Origin: DAIOEK01 sp964648485
GTDB taxonomy: Bacteria; Chloroflexota; Anaerolineae; Anaerolineales; Anaerolineaceae
Length of the DNA: 64,000 nt
NCBI GenBank assembly: GCA_964648485.1
Contig: CAZYOF010000008.1
Span: forward strand, 62,001 to 126,000
Reading direction: 5' to 3'
This document shows, piece by piece, positions 49,575 through 58,131 of this stretch. The notes beneath the pieces are model-generated. The model saw only the letters and a list, made by a program, of their open reading frames with translations. It was not told the DNA's origin and did no database searches. How positions within the stretch are numbered: the stretch's first letter is position 1; every line of letters starts with the position of its first letter. A program made the translations under genes and the position numbers.

Positions 49575-49922
49575 GATGTTTGATCAGCGAGGTTATAAAA
49601 GAAAATAACCCTCGCCCATACTGGGGTGAGAGTTACTACTCACACGGTTCCACCCAGATCAGGTATTCATGTCATTCTGAGCGAAGTGAAGAATCTCTTC
49701 CTGGTTTATGAAAATCATCATTTTCCAGGGTGTTGAATGACAAATGAACGTCCCATCTCATGTATGCAGGTAACGGCTGCTGCCGGGTTGCTTACTCACA
49801 AATGTCTTCAGCTTCCAGCTCGCGGGAGGTTTTTGCCATTTGCGCGGAGGGCTCTTCCAATCACGAAGCCCTTTCCTGTACCGCGGGGAAATAGGTTACT
49901 CGTCCCGGTCTCGGCTGTTGTG
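49575..49922 (-). ncRNA. T-box riboswitch leader of thrS
   Basis: On the minus strand, the T-box core GGGTGGAACCG (49645-49655) is followed by a competing terminator: AACTCTCACCCC (49623-49634) and TGGGCGAGGGTT (49607-49618), then a U-rich stretch (49596-49606). Uncharged tRNA-Thr would stabilise the antiterminator and let transcription reach thrS. A promoter precedes it, with about 350 nt of leader. ACC triplets that could be the specifier occur in the 5' half, but I could not fix the specifier loop by eye. A dispersed repeat is inserted just before the T-box core. Confidence 0.9.
49671..49697. repeat. Dispersed GTCATTCTGAGCGAAG-type repeat inside the T-box leader
   Basis: A 27-bp sequence beginning GTCATTCTGAGCGAAGT and ending GAAGAATCTC, near-identical to a short intergenic repeat that I recall as abundant in many anaerobic bacterial genomes. 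It sits between the specifier half of the leader and the antiterminator. It can form a small hairpin (ATTCT/AGAAT). Confidence 0.6.
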
Positions 49923-49928
49923 AAAGTC

Positions 49929-49957
49929 ATTATAGTATTTTCATGTGTTGAATGCAA
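49929..49957 (-). promoter_or_regulatory. Promoter of the thrS T-box leader
   Basis: Minus strand TTGCAT (49952-49957), 17 bp and a perfect TATAAT (49929-49934). The start is predicted at about 49922. Confidence 0.75.
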
Positions 49958-49968
49958 GGGATTGTAGA

Positions 49969-51459
49969 TTACTCCCACCACACTGTCTCCAGATTAAAAC
50001 ATGTCAGGTATCCATTCTCGTACACAAACACAAACCGTCCGTCCCGGGTGACGGCGATGCTGATTGGTTCAAAAAAACTGCCCTCTGGTCGCTCTGGGTC
50101 ATCCACATAGTACAAATTTCCAAACTTGTGGATGGCATTACCATTAGAATTAAGAATATAGACTGCCATGTTATCAGCTGAATATCCCACCAATACATAA
50201 ATATTTCCGTTCTCATCCAGTGCTAAATCGCGTGGATGGGTTTGCATCAGGTCGGTGTAGCCGAGATGATCGAGTACATCGCCATCTATGGGATTGATTT
50301 TCATGACAGTCGCAGAATTTACATCCAGTGTGTAAAGGATGCCTCCACGATCGAAAGCCAGACCGGTGTACAATCCCGGCTCCAGTTCAATATCCTGTAT
50401 CCATTCGGCGGTGTCAGGTTTATAGACCCGAATTCTTGCATAATCGGAGGTCTGATCCAATAGGTAGATATTCCCGTTTTCCGGGTGTATAGCTACTTCG
50501 CGTGGGTTGTCCCACCCAAAGTCATCCCCCCCGGCGATGATCTGCAACCCCTCCTGATCTAGGGTGACCCACCACTGATAGGTTGTGTCGGCAACTACGA
50601 TATGATCTGAATTATCTACAGTAACATCAGCCAGGTTGGATTCCACCGGGATGGAATAAATCTGCCAGGGGTTTCCCTCAACATCATAGCGGTAGAGTCC
50701 TTCCTTCCCGTTTGCCAGGTACAGGTTGCTCAGGCTGTCAGTAGCAAGACCGCCTTGTTGAACATCTTCGTCCAAATCATTTGTTGGGATGAGAACGCGC
50801 CAGAACACGGGAAGGTCAACAAAACCGGGGATGGTTCCTGCCAGTTCAACCGCGTCAATAGCTGTCGGGTTGTGGTTGCGGGCGAGTGTGAGTACGATGG
50901 TATCTATAGTAAATTCAATATTGACTGTAAATTCCTGTATGTATGGGCATTGACTAATTTTGACTGGATCTGCTTCGTAGATTACCCTACCCAAACCCGA
51001 GATGGAATTCATCACTTCCACGCGAATGATGCCGCCCGGGTGATCGTTCTGAATAATGTTGATTCTCTCAGGTAGAACCGGGGTCTGATATTGCAGTTGT
51101 AGGTAAATCTCTTTTCCACTGTCATCTGGTTCACCATCAGACCAGGCTGTTGATTGGTTACCGCAACCGTTGGTATCCGGCATCCCCACTGCCATGGATG
51201 GGTCTTTTGTATCTGAATTTGTAGTGGCTGCGATTGCCCATTGGCTGATCACATTGGCTGCATCCAGTGGAGGAAGACTGGGTACTGGTGTGGCTTCGGG
51301 AAAGGTGTTACTGACCGCGTCGATTTTTGGCGTTGCAACAGTTACTGTTGTAGTATCGATTGCTGTTATTTTTTGTATCTTCGCCCCAGTCAGACAGGCG
51401 GTTGATAACGATGTTAGAAAAACAATACTCATCCATGCTGCCCAATTTCGACCCTTCAT
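49969..51459 (-). CDS. Lipoprotein with NHL/beta-propeller repeats
   Basis: 496 aa from ATG 51459 (GGAGG six bases ahead). A lipoprotein signal ends LSTAC (Cys near 22). The region at about 85-220 has a discoidin/F5-8-like or beta-sandwich pattern (AWSDGEPDDSGKEIYLQLQY). From about 240 to the end come repeated NHL-like blades (LATDSLSNLYLANG, DVTVDNSDHIVVAD, EVAIHPENGNIYLLDQ, LALDENGNIYVLVG). It is likely outside the membrane and may bind a ligand or protein. Function not known. Confidence 0.8.
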   Translation of the reverse strand: MKGRNWAAWMSIVFLTSLSTACLTGAKIQKITAIDTTTVTVATPKIDAVSNTFPEATPVPSLPPLDAANVISQWAIAATTNSDTKDPSMAVGMPDTNGCGNQSTAWSDGEPDDSGKEIYLQLQYQTPVLPERINIIQNDHPGGIIRVEVMNSISGLGRVIYEADPVKISQCPYIQEFTVNIEFTIDTIVLTLARNHNPTAIDAVELAGTIPGFVDLPVFWRVLIPTNDLDEDVQQGGLATDSLSNLYLANGKEGLYRYDVEGNPWQIYSIPVESNLADVTVDNSDHIVVADTTYQWWVTLDQEGLQIIAGGDDFGWDNPREVAIHPENGNIYLLDQTSDYARIRVYKPDTAEWIQDIELEPGLYTGLAFDRGGILYTLDVNSATVMKINPIDGDVLDHLGYTDLMQTHPRDLALDENGNIYVLVGYSADNMAVYILNSNGNAIHKFGNLYYVDDPERPEGSFFEPISIAVTRDGRFVFVYENGYLTCFNLETVWWE

Positions 51460-51543
51460 AACCACCCTCCATATGTTTTATCATTGATAGTTATAAGTAT
51501 AGCCTTACTCGAAATCCATAATATTTCATTTTTCAGGTGTGAT

Positions 51544-51571
51544 TTGCTCAATCAATTAATACAGCTATAAT
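51544..51571 (+). promoter_or_regulatory. Promoter of thrC-thrB
   Basis: TTGCTC (51544-51549), 16 bp and TATAAT (51566-51571), about 32 bases before the thrC ATG at 51604, which has AAAGG ahead. Confidence 0.55.
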
Positions 51572-51603
51572 CCAGACAGTATGAATTACGAAAGGTTAAG
51601 AAA

Positions 51604-52659
51604 ATGATTTACGTCGGCGTTCTTGATCGTTATCGTTCCCTGATGCAGATTCCTTCCCATACAGTGGATATTTCCATTCACGAAGGAAATACCCCCCTCA
51701 TTCCCATGCCTGGTCTTACGGAAACACTGGGCGGTGGGTTTAAGTTGTTTGTAAAATTTGAAGGATTGAATCCAACCGGATCATTTAAAGATCGCGGAAT
51801 GACAGTGGCGATCAGTGAAGCTGCCGGCAGGGGTGTGCAAACAGTCATGTGCGCGTCCACGGGTAACACGGCAGCTTCGGCTGCGGCGTATGCTGCCCGG
51901 GCAGGGATGCGTTGTATTGTCTTAATTCCGGAAGGCAAAGTAGCTGCCGGAAAGCTCGCCGGGGCCGTTGCATATGGTGCAAAGGTGCTTCAGATTCAAG
52001 GCTCTTTTGATGATGCCCTCACCATGGTGGTGGAACTGACTCAAAAGCATCCCATTGCCTTGGTTAACTCTCTCAATCCATATCGACTCGAGGGGCAAAA
52101 AACCGCTGCATTTGAAATCTGCGATGTGCTGGGAAGCGCGCCTGATTGGCTTTGCCTGCCGATTGGTAACGCCGGCAATATCACCAGCTATTGGATGGGT
52201 TTCAAACAGTATGAGGTATTAAAGAAAACAGGCTTGCCGCAGATTCTCGGTGTGCAGGCAGAAGGATCTGCACCGCTCGTTCTGGGTCATCCGGTGGAGA
52301 AACCTGAGACAATTGCCACCGCCATCCGGATTGGCAAACCCGCCCGCGGAGAGCAGGCGCTTCAGGCTGCCGAAGAATCACGTGGGTACATCATGGCTGT
52401 TTCGGATGACGAGATTCTGGCTGCCCAAAAACTGCTGGCTGCCAGTGGCGTGTGGGTCGAACCTGCATCTGCTGCTGGTATAGCCGGGCTGAAAAAAGAA
52501 ATAGACGCAGGTCGTTTTGATCCATCCAGTAAACGGATTGTCGCGATATGTACCGGTCATGGGTTGAAAGATCCTGATATCGTTACACGTTCTTTTAAAT
52601 ATGAATCTCTTCCGCTCGATATATCCCGGGTGGAAGAATTTATCCAATCTGTCGGATAG
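51604..52659 (+). CDS. thrC: Threonine synthase
   Basis: A 351-aa PLP enzyme of the short (actinobacterial/archaeal-like) type: GLNPTGSFKDRGM with the PLP Lys, ASTGNTAASAAAYAARAG and LPIGNAGNITSYWMGFKQY for the phosphate site. It makes threonine from O-phosphohomoserine. The homoserine kinase gene follows 40 bp later. Length is normal for this subgroup. Confidence 0.96.
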   Translation: MIYVGVLDRYRSLMQIPSHTVDISIHEGNTPLIPMPGLTETLGGGFKLFVKFEGLNPTGSFKDRGMTVAISEAAGRGVQTVMCASTGNTAASAAAYAARAGMRCIVLIPEGKVAAGKLAGAVAYGAKVLQIQGSFDDALTMVVELTQKHPIALVNSLNPYRLEGQKTAAFEICDVLGSAPDWLCLPIGNAGNITSYWMGFKQYEVLKKTGLPQILGVQAEGSAPLVLGHPVEKPETIATAIRIGKPARGEQALQAAEESRGYIMAVSDDEILAAQKLLAASGVWVEPASAAGIAGLKKEIDAGRFDPSSKRIVAICTGHGLKDPDIVTRSFKYESLPLDISRVEEFIQSVG

Positions 52660-52699
52660 TTCTGAGCTCGGAGGGGTTGTTCGCGCGGGAGGAGTTCCA

Positions 52700-53629
52700 A
52701 TGAAATCTGCAACAGTTCGTGTACCGGCAACAACTGCCAATCTCGGACCTGGGTTTGACTGTCTGGGCATGGCGTTGGATATCTGGAATGATACCATTTT
52801 TTCCCTCGAGGGCAGAGGGATGGTTGCCGTGGTTACCGGGGAAGGCGCGGATCAAATTCCGACTGGTAAGAACAACCTCATCCTGAAATCTGCAATGCGG
52901 GTTTACGACCTGATGGGCAAAAGACCTGAGCCCGGGTTGCTTATCCGTTGTTTCAATGCGATTCCTGTTGGATCAGGTTTAGGATCGAGCGCTGCGGCAG
53001 CCCTGACTGGTGTGCTGGGTGCAAACACACTTTTGGGGAATCCGCTGAATAATCTGCAGATTCTGGAGCTTGTCACCGAAATTGAACACCACCCCGATAA
53101 TGCCGCTGCTGCTTTGGAAGGTGGGTTGGTTCTGGTAGGCAAGGTGAATGATCAGGTAGTTTATCGAAATATATGGGACGGGTCCATGGGAGGCGATATT
53201 TTGCAGGCAGTGGTGGTTCTGCCAGATGTGGTATTGTCCACAGTTGCTGCGCGGAAGGTCTTACCCTCCAAGGTGGCCTTATCTGACGCAGTCAGCAATA
53301 TGGCGATGACGGCTTTTGTTCTGGAAGCTTTCAGAGCTGGTGATCTGGGTTTGCTGGGCGATGTGATGGTGGATAAGCTGCACCAGCCGTATCGGCTGCC
53401 GTTGATTCCCGGCTCTGCGAAAGCAATCCTGGCTGCAAGGAAAAGTGGAGCTGCCGCCGCTGTACTATCTGGCGCAGGTCCATCGGTGATTGCCTTTGGG
53501 TTGGAAGGGATGGAACAGGTGGCGAAATCGATGCAGGATGCTTATAAAGAAGCCGGGCAAACCAGCCGGATTTTCCTTACCAGCGTTTCCAGCCGGGGAG
53601 CTCAGGTAATTATGAATGGGGTGCTGTAA
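52700..53629 (+). CDS. thrB: Homoserine kinase
   Basis: 309 aa from ATG 52700, which has GGAGGAG ahead; the in-frame ATG at 52601 would overlap thrC. GHMP-kinase motifs are PVGSGLGSSAAAA (ATP loop), VRVPATTANLGPGFDCLGMALD at the N-terminus and VLSGAGPSVIAF near the C-terminus. It phosphorylates homoserine for ThrC. Confidence 0.96.
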   Translation: MKSATVRVPATTANLGPGFDCLGMALDIWNDTIFSLEGRGMVAVVTGEGADQIPTGKNNLILKSAMRVYDLMGKRPEPGLLIRCFNAIPVGSGLGSSAAAALTGVLGANTLLGNPLNNLQILELVTEIEHHPDNAAAALEGGLVLVGKVNDQVVYRNIWDGSMGGDILQAVVVLPDVVLSTVAARKVLPSKVALSDAVSNMAMTAFVLEAFRAGDLGLLGDVMVDKLHQPYRLPLIPGSAKAILAARKSGAAAAVLSGAGPSVIAFGLEGMEQVAKSMQDAYKEAGQTSRIFLTSVSSRGAQVIMNGVL

Positions 53630-53656
53630 TCTATCTTACAAAAGGGAGTTCATTCC

Positions 53657-54535
53657 ATGCGGAACTTAACTTTTCGGGATTTTATTGAACAAACAGATCA
53701 ACTGAAGGTGATCACCTTTGTTGGGCGGAAAGGCAGTCGGCCAAATATTTCTGATATTAGCGAAAAACTTGAAATCCCCCAAAATAAAAAGGATTGCAAG
53801 GTTTGGGTGGATGCGGACAACCACATCAAAGGTGTGGTTCTGGTGGATGATTATCAGAACTTTTGCATAGATGTGGATGATGAGTTGAATTTTCCAACCC
53901 TTGTGGATGAGGCTCTTCCCTGGGCATTGGAGATCGCTCTGAAAAACTTTGATGAGAAGGCGTTGGATACTTGCGAGTTCAGCGACAGCCCGCGATTGGC
54001 GATCATTAAACAAAAAGGTTTTAATGAAACCGGACTGCGTTCATTTCGGTACCAATTTAACCCTGCCAGAGAAGTGATAAATGCAGAAGTGCCTGCCGGA
54101 TTTAAAATCCGTCCACTCAATGGGGAAAATGAAATCTCCGCCTGGTTGGATTTACATCTGGCGGCTCACCCCGATGGTCAGCTGGATGAAGAATATCGCC
54201 GCGCGATGATGGCTGTTCCTGAATACAGGCAGGATCTGGATTATGTAATGGAATCACCTGAAGGTGATCTGGTTGCGTATTGTGTGGGTAACCTGGAAAG
54301 GCAGCCAGATGGCTCATTTGTAGGTTATACCGATCCTGTGGCTGTTCATCCAGACTGGCATGGTAAAGGATTCGGGAAGGCAATCATGCGATTCTGCATG
54401 CGGCATCTGATGGATGAAGGCGCATCCTTGATTGAGGTAATGACCAGTTCGGAAAACCAGCCCATGCAGCGTTTGGCTGAATCAGTTGGTTTTAAACTGG
54501 TGGAAGAAAATATCTGGCTACGGCTGGAGAAATAA
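53657..54535 (+). CDS. GNAT-family N-acetyltransferase (two-domain)
   Basis: A 292-aa protein. The C-terminal half (about 150-290) is a GNAT domain with the acetyl-CoA loop DWHGKGFGKAI and the VMTSSENQPMQRLAESVGFKLVEE strand. The N-terminal half is a degenerate GNAT-like fold without the loop. It acetylates an unknown amine and follows thrB by 27 bp, though a functional link is not evident. Confidence 0.8.
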   Translation: MRNLTFRDFIEQTDQLKVITFVGRKGSRPNISDISEKLEIPQNKKDCKVWVDADNHIKGVVLVDDYQNFCIDVDDELNFPTLVDEALPWALEIALKNFDEKALDTCEFSDSPRLAIIKQKGFNETGLRSFRYQFNPAREVINAEVPAGFKIRPLNGENEISAWLDLHLAAHPDGQLDEEYRRAMMAVPEYRQDLDYVMESPEGDLVAYCVGNLERQPDGSFVGYTDPVAVHPDWHGKGFGKAIMRFCMRHLMDEGASLIEVMTSSENQPMQRLAESVGFKLVEENIWLRLEK

Positions 54536-54548
54536 TGGTTTTTAATGT

Positions 54549-55250
54549 TTACCAGATTCCGGGAATTATCCGGTGTATTACCCGATGTGCGTAATCAGCG
54601 TATCCAGGTAATTCTTTTCGTAGAAACCTATCTTCAAGATAGGTGCGCAGAAGAATGGCCGCTGAGCCCACGATACATGGAATCCCTGCCCATCTTGAAC
54701 CCGTTAGAAGAGGCAGACCCACCATCGAAATCAATCCGCCCAAGTATCCGGGGTGCCTCACTATTCTATAGGGACCTGATTCAATTACATGGTGTCCTCT
54801 GTCTGCTTGGATCCGGACTATGGATGAAAAAAACTGGTTCACAGCAAATGCCCAGGTTGCAAAGGCTGATCCTGAAATTATCATAAGTATCCCCAAAAGA
54901 TTTGTAAGAATATTTCTCTCTTCCGACCAGCCAAACCGATAATCCAATGCTGCAACAATCAAGGTGACCATAGGCAAATAAACCACCAGATAGACTAAAA
55001 TCCTGTCCCAATGTGGAACGCCTGTGTTTTCCCTGAATTTTGCTCTTTCCAGCAGCAGATCAGGGTGATATTTTAATGCTATCCGCCTGCTGATGATCGC
55101 AGCGAGAATCGTTATGATGATGTATACCCATACCTGCCACCAATCCCACTTGCCAGCAATGAGAAAAACAGATAATGGAAGTAACAACATGGTGGAGAAC
55201 CGGGCGATATGGACGAATGAGATTTTCTTATTTTTCGGGTTATTGTTCAT
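54549..55250 (-). CDS. ICMT/PEMT-like membrane methyltransferase
   Basis: A 233-aa polytopic protein with the C-terminal YRIVRHPGYLGGLISMVGLPLLTGS and RTYLEDRFLRKELPGYADYAHRV segments of the isoprenylcysteine carboxyl methyltransferase group. Bacterial members methylate lipids or unknown small molecules. Convergent with the GNAT gene. Substrate unknown. Confidence 0.8.
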   Translation of the reverse strand: MNNNPKNKKISFVHIARFSTMLLLPLSVFLIAGKWDWWQVWVYIIITILAAIISRRIALKYHPDLLLERAKFRENTGVPHWDRILVYLVVYLPMVTLIVAALDYRFGWSEERNILTNLLGILMIISGSAFATWAFAVNQFFSSIVRIQADRGHHVIESGPYRIVRHPGYLGGLISMVGLPLLTGSRWAGIPCIVGSAAILLRTYLEDRFLRKELPGYADYAHRVIHRIIPGIW

Positions 55251-55273
55251 TTGACAACCTTATGATTAGTTAT

Positions 55274-55711
55274 CTAATCCTGAATCTGCTTGTCAATTCT
55301 GCGTTTTCCCAGGTAAGCGATCAACCAGATTAAAAACACAACAATTGCCGGGACGGTGGCAGCGGGCAGGATGGTGCTTGTCCAGTTTTGGGCTGTTGGC
55401 CATCCATGGATGATGCCTGAGGGTATCACGATGACTGCCACAATGGCGATATATTTCGCAATGTAAACGCGGAGGGGTAGAACCGGCAAGGCGCCGCTCA
55501 GATAGAGTCTGAATCCCCAATAGATACCCATAGATACAATCAGGATTGTTGAAAATGCGCCAGTATATGATGTATCCAAATGCTGGATATAACGTTTGTA
55601 AAAAATGGTTAGGGCAAGTGCGACTTGTGTGGAAATAAGAACCACTGCAGATACCTTCCCATTAATGAGTTCTGTTCTCTCATCAATTGCCTGTTTCATC
55701 ATCTTATTCAC
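55274..55711 (-). CDS. Four-TM membrane protein next to an XRE regulator
   Basis: A 145-aa protein with four TM helices and few loops (SAVVLISTQVALALTIFY, FSTILIVSMGIYWGF, YIAIVAVIVIPSGI, ATVPAIVVFLIWLIAYL). It starts eight bases inside the XRE gene. Such XRE/membrane-protein pairs occur widely in Firmicutes and Chloroflexota; the job is unknown. Confidence 0.7.
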   Translation of the reverse strand: MNKMMKQAIDERTELINGKVSAVVLISTQVALALTIFYKRYIQHLDTSYTGAFSTILIVSMGIYWGFRLYLSGALPVLPLRVYIAKYIAIVAVIVIPSGIIHGWPTAQNWTSTILPAATVPAIVVFLIWLIAYLGKRRIDKQIQD

Positions 55712-55916
55712 TCCTGATCCAGAATAGGTCGTTCAAGGTTTTTCCAGTTTCTCGGGCTATCATTAAGCATAGTTTGAGAGTGGGATTGTATTTACCAGCT
55801 TCGATCAAGCCAATGGTTTGTCTGGTAACACCAACCCGTTCAGCAAGATCTTCCTGAGTAAGATTGCACTCAACGCGAGCCAGTTTGACTTTATTATTAA
55901 ATTCAATTTCCTGCAT
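55704..55916 (-). CDS. Small XRE-family HTH regulator
   Basis: A 70-aa protein that is one Cro/C1 HTH domain: KLARVECNLTQEDLAERVGVTRQTIGLIEAGKYNPTLKLCLMIARETGKTLNDLF. It likely controls itself and the overlapping membrane-protein gene. Confidence 0.92.
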   Translation of the reverse strand: MQEIEFNNKVKLARVECNLTQEDLAERVGVTRQTIGLIEAGKYNPTLKLCLMIARETGKTLNDLFWIRSE

Positions 55917-55945
55917 TGTTCACCTGTAGAATTTTCAGTAATATA

Positions 55946-55974
55946 TATGTACTATATATATTGCGTAATGTCAA
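55946..55974 (-). promoter_or_regulatory. Promoter with an A/T palindrome before the XRE gene
   Basis: Minus strand TTGACA (55969-55974), 17 bp and TACATA (55946-55951). An AT-alternating near-palindrome (55940-55962) surrounds the -10 and would suit binding of the small XRE repressor. Confidence 0.5.
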
Positions 55975-56073
55975 GTATATATTACTAAATATTCATAAGA
56001 AGAGAGAGTAATTCAACAAAAATCTTTTTTCGAACAATCCAACAACTTTCTGGGAAGAATTACGTATGAAAAG

Positions 56074-56100
56074 TATAATTAGTTATACTAGTGTAACTAA
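56074..56100 (+). promoter_or_regulatory. -10 box and 22-bp near-palindrome of the AbrB-ABC operon
   Basis: TATAAT (56074-56079) is followed at once by a 22-bp nearly perfect inverted repeat (TTAGTTA/TAACTAA halves, 56079-56100), placed over the predicted transcription start. The AbrB-type protein encoded next is the natural candidate binder, implying autoregulation of the ABC exporter operon. Confidence 0.5.
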
Positions 56101-56120
56101 TTTTCAAGGTAAGGTGGCTG

Positions 56121-56348
56121 ATGAACAAACCTGACGGAAAACACATTTTTGGGACGGTGAAGGTTGGTGAGAAAGGGCAAATTGTGATTCCGAAAGAAGC
56201 ACGAGATATATTCAATATTAAACCGGGAGATACCCTGCTCATCCTGGGAGATGAGGCTCAGGGCATTGCTATTGTAAAAAATGAAATTTTCAGGCAATTT
56301 GCTGAAAGCGTATTACAAGCCAGACAGGCAGATGAGAGTGACCAATGA
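56121..56348 (+). CDS. AbrB/MazE/SpoVT-family DNA-binding protein
   Basis: A 75-aa protein with one SpoVT-AbrB swapped-hairpin domain (GTVKVGEKGQIVIPKEARDIFNIKPGDTLLILGDE). No toxin gene follows, so it is a transcriptional regulator more probably than an antitoxin. Its stop overlaps the ABC ATPase start by 4 bp. Confidence 0.92.
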   Translation: MNKPDGKHIFGTVKVGEKGQIVIPKEARDIFNIKPGDTLLILGDEAQGIAIVKNEIFRQFAESVLQARQADESDQ

Positions 56349-57076
56349 ATGCCATCGAAACAAAAAACCTTACTAAGTATTTTGATAAGATCAAAGCCGT
56401 GGATGAACTGAATCTCACCGTTGGGCAGGGTGAGTTGTATGCCTTACTGGGTGTAAATGGCGCAGGTAAGACAACGACAATTAAGATGTTATCTTGTCTG
56501 ATTTTTCCGACCAGTGGAGATGCAATCATGCTGGGTGATAGCATATTAGCAAAGCCATCAGCGGTAAAGGCAAAGATCAATTTTTCTCCTCAAGAAACTG
56601 CCATTGCTCCCAATCTTTCCGTTCGCGAGAACCTGGAGTTGATAGCAGGTATTTACGGGTACGATCATAAATTATCTAAGCATAAAGCAGACCTCGTTAT
56701 TGGTCAGTTGAGCTTGACTGAAATCGCTGAGCGGAAAGCAAAAACGCTATCCGGAGGGTGGCAGCGACGGTTGAGTATTGCAATGGCGCTCATTTCTAAT
56801 CCGCAGATTCTCTTTCTCGATGAACCAACCCTGGGCTTGGATGTGATCGCCCGCCGCGAACTCTGGGCATTAATCAAATCCCTTAAAGGAAAAGTGACGA
56901 TCATTTTGACTACTCATTATCTGGAAGAAGTGGAAGCTCTTTCTGACCGTGTTGGGGTTATGGCAAAAGGTAAACTCAAAGCAGTGGGAACGGTGAATGA
57001 ATTGATAAGCCAAACAGGTGCATCTAACTTTGAAGATGCGTTCATATCTCTGGCAGCTGAAGGGATGGTGGCGTGA
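56345..57076 (+). CDS. ABC exporter ATP-binding protein
   Basis: A 243-aa NBD: Walker A GVNGAGKTTT, signature LSGGWQRRLSIAMALI and Walker B ILFLDEPTLGLD. It resembles CcmA/NatA-type ATPases. Partner of the permease overlapping its stop (57073). Substrate (drug, antibiotic or lipid) unknown. Confidence 0.94.
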   Translation: MNAIETKNLTKYFDKIKAVDELNLTVGQGELYALLGVNGAGKTTTIKMLSCLIFPTSGDAIMLGDSILAKPSAVKAKINFSPQETAIAPNLSVRENLELIAGIYGYDHKLSKHKADLVIGQLSLTEIAERKAKTLSGGWQRRLSIAMALISNPQILFLDEPTLGLDVIARRELWALIKSLKGKVTIILTTHYLEEVEALSDRVGVMAKGKLKAVGTVNELISQTGASNFEDAFISLAAEGMVA

Positions 57077-57813
57077 TGCGGGCAATGGTGTTTGCTTCAA
57101 GAAATATTAAGGAAATTCTAAGAGATCCGTTGAACCTGGCTTTCGGGATAGGGTTCCCCCTGGTAGTTTTATTTCTTCTCACGGCGATCCAATCAAATAT
57201 CCCAGTCAGTCTTTTTGAAGTAGATAATCTAATCCCTGGTATAGCGGTCTTTGGTTTATCTTTTATCTCTCTCTTTTCAGGAATGCTGATCGCAAAAGAC
57301 AGATCATCCTCATTTTTACTGCGCCTCTTTGCCTCTCCACTGACTGCTGGAAATTTTATTACCGGTTATACCCTTCCGCTAATTCCCATGGCTTTTGCCC
57401 AGGTTGGTATCTGCTTTATTGCTGCAGTATTTTTGGGATTAACACTGAGTGTGAACATCCTGTTGGCAATTGTGGTGCTGTTCCCTGCAATGGTAATGTT
57501 TATCGCCATTGGATTGCTCACGGGTAGTATCTTAAACGATAAACAGGTAGGAGGTATCTGTGGCGCTTTGCTTACAAATTTAAGTGCCTGGTTAAGTGGT
57601 ACCTGGTTTGACCTGGATTTGGTAGGGGGGACCTTCAAAACTGTTGCCAGCGCACTGCCGTTTGTCCATGCGGTGGATGCGGGTCGGGCAGCTCTTTCGG
57701 GTGAATACGCTGCCATTTTACCGGAACTTCTCTGGGTCTGCTCTTATACGTTGGTATTGTTTGCACTGGCGGTATTTTTCTTCAATAAGAAAATGAAAAG
57801 TGATTCAAATTAA
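57073..57813 (+). CDS. ABC-2 type transport permease
   Basis: A 246-aa protein with six TM helices (ABC2_membrane family; AFGIGFPLVVLFLLTAI, LFSGMLIAKDRSSSFLLRLFASPL, CGALLTNLSAWLSGTWFDL). It overlaps the ATPase gene by 4 bp. The AbrB-controlled cassette likely exports a small molecule or confers resistance. Confidence 0.92.
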   Translation: MMRAMVFASRNIKEILRDPLNLAFGIGFPLVVLFLLTAIQSNIPVSLFEVDNLIPGIAVFGLSFISLFSGMLIAKDRSSSFLLRLFASPLTAGNFITGYTLPLIPMAFAQVGICFIAAVFLGLTLSVNILLAIVVLFPAMVMFIAIGLLTGSILNDKQVGGICGALLTNLSAWLSGTWFDLDLVGGTFKTVASALPFVHAVDAGRAALSGEYAAILPELLWVCSYTLVLFALAVFFFNKKMKSDSN

Positions 57814-57848
57814 TTTGAAAATCCCCAAAAGTAATTAACCACAAAAAA

Positions 57849-57875
57849 ACTCCAGAAAAATTCTGGAGTTTTTTG
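57849..57875. terminator. Bidirectional terminator between the ABC operon and tRNA-Val
   Basis: ACTCCAGAA (57849-57857) and TTCTGGAGT (57861-57869), a 9-bp stem, with A run before and T run after, so it can serve the plus-strand ABC operon and the minus-strand tRNA. Confidence 0.9.
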
Positions 57876-57949
57876 TGGGCGGAATAGGGCTCGAACCTAC
57901 GACCTCACGGATGTCAACCGTGTGCTCTAACCAACTGAGCTATCCGCCC
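57876..57949 (-). tRNA. tRNA-Val (anticodon GAC)
   Basis: The minus strand forms a complete cloverleaf: acceptor GGGCGGA/TCCGCCC, D-arm, anticodon stem CACGG/CCGTG with loop TTGACAT (anticodon GAC), short variable loop and T-arm with loop TTCGAGC. Discriminator A; no encoded CCA. Confidence 0.95.
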
Positions 57950-58131
57950 AATAGCGAATGGTATTATACATAATCCTACCCAAAAGCACAAGGTGGGTGG
58001 TTCTATGTGAAAACCCACTCCAAGATTTTATATATGAAAATGTACCCAAAAACAAGAATGTGGAAAAATGATTCATGTTATAACGCAACGCGTTTTATAA
58101 TTAATCTACTTCCCAGTCTAATGAGCCGTGC

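Noticed and set aside
54545..54886. 113-aa ORF on the plus strand
   Set aside because: It is antisense to the ICMT-like gene, has no ribosome site or family features, and the minus-strand gene is well supported.
56121..56348. AbrB-like protein as MazE-type antitoxin
   Set aside because: The overlapping downstream gene is an ABC ATPase, not a MazF or VapC-type toxin.
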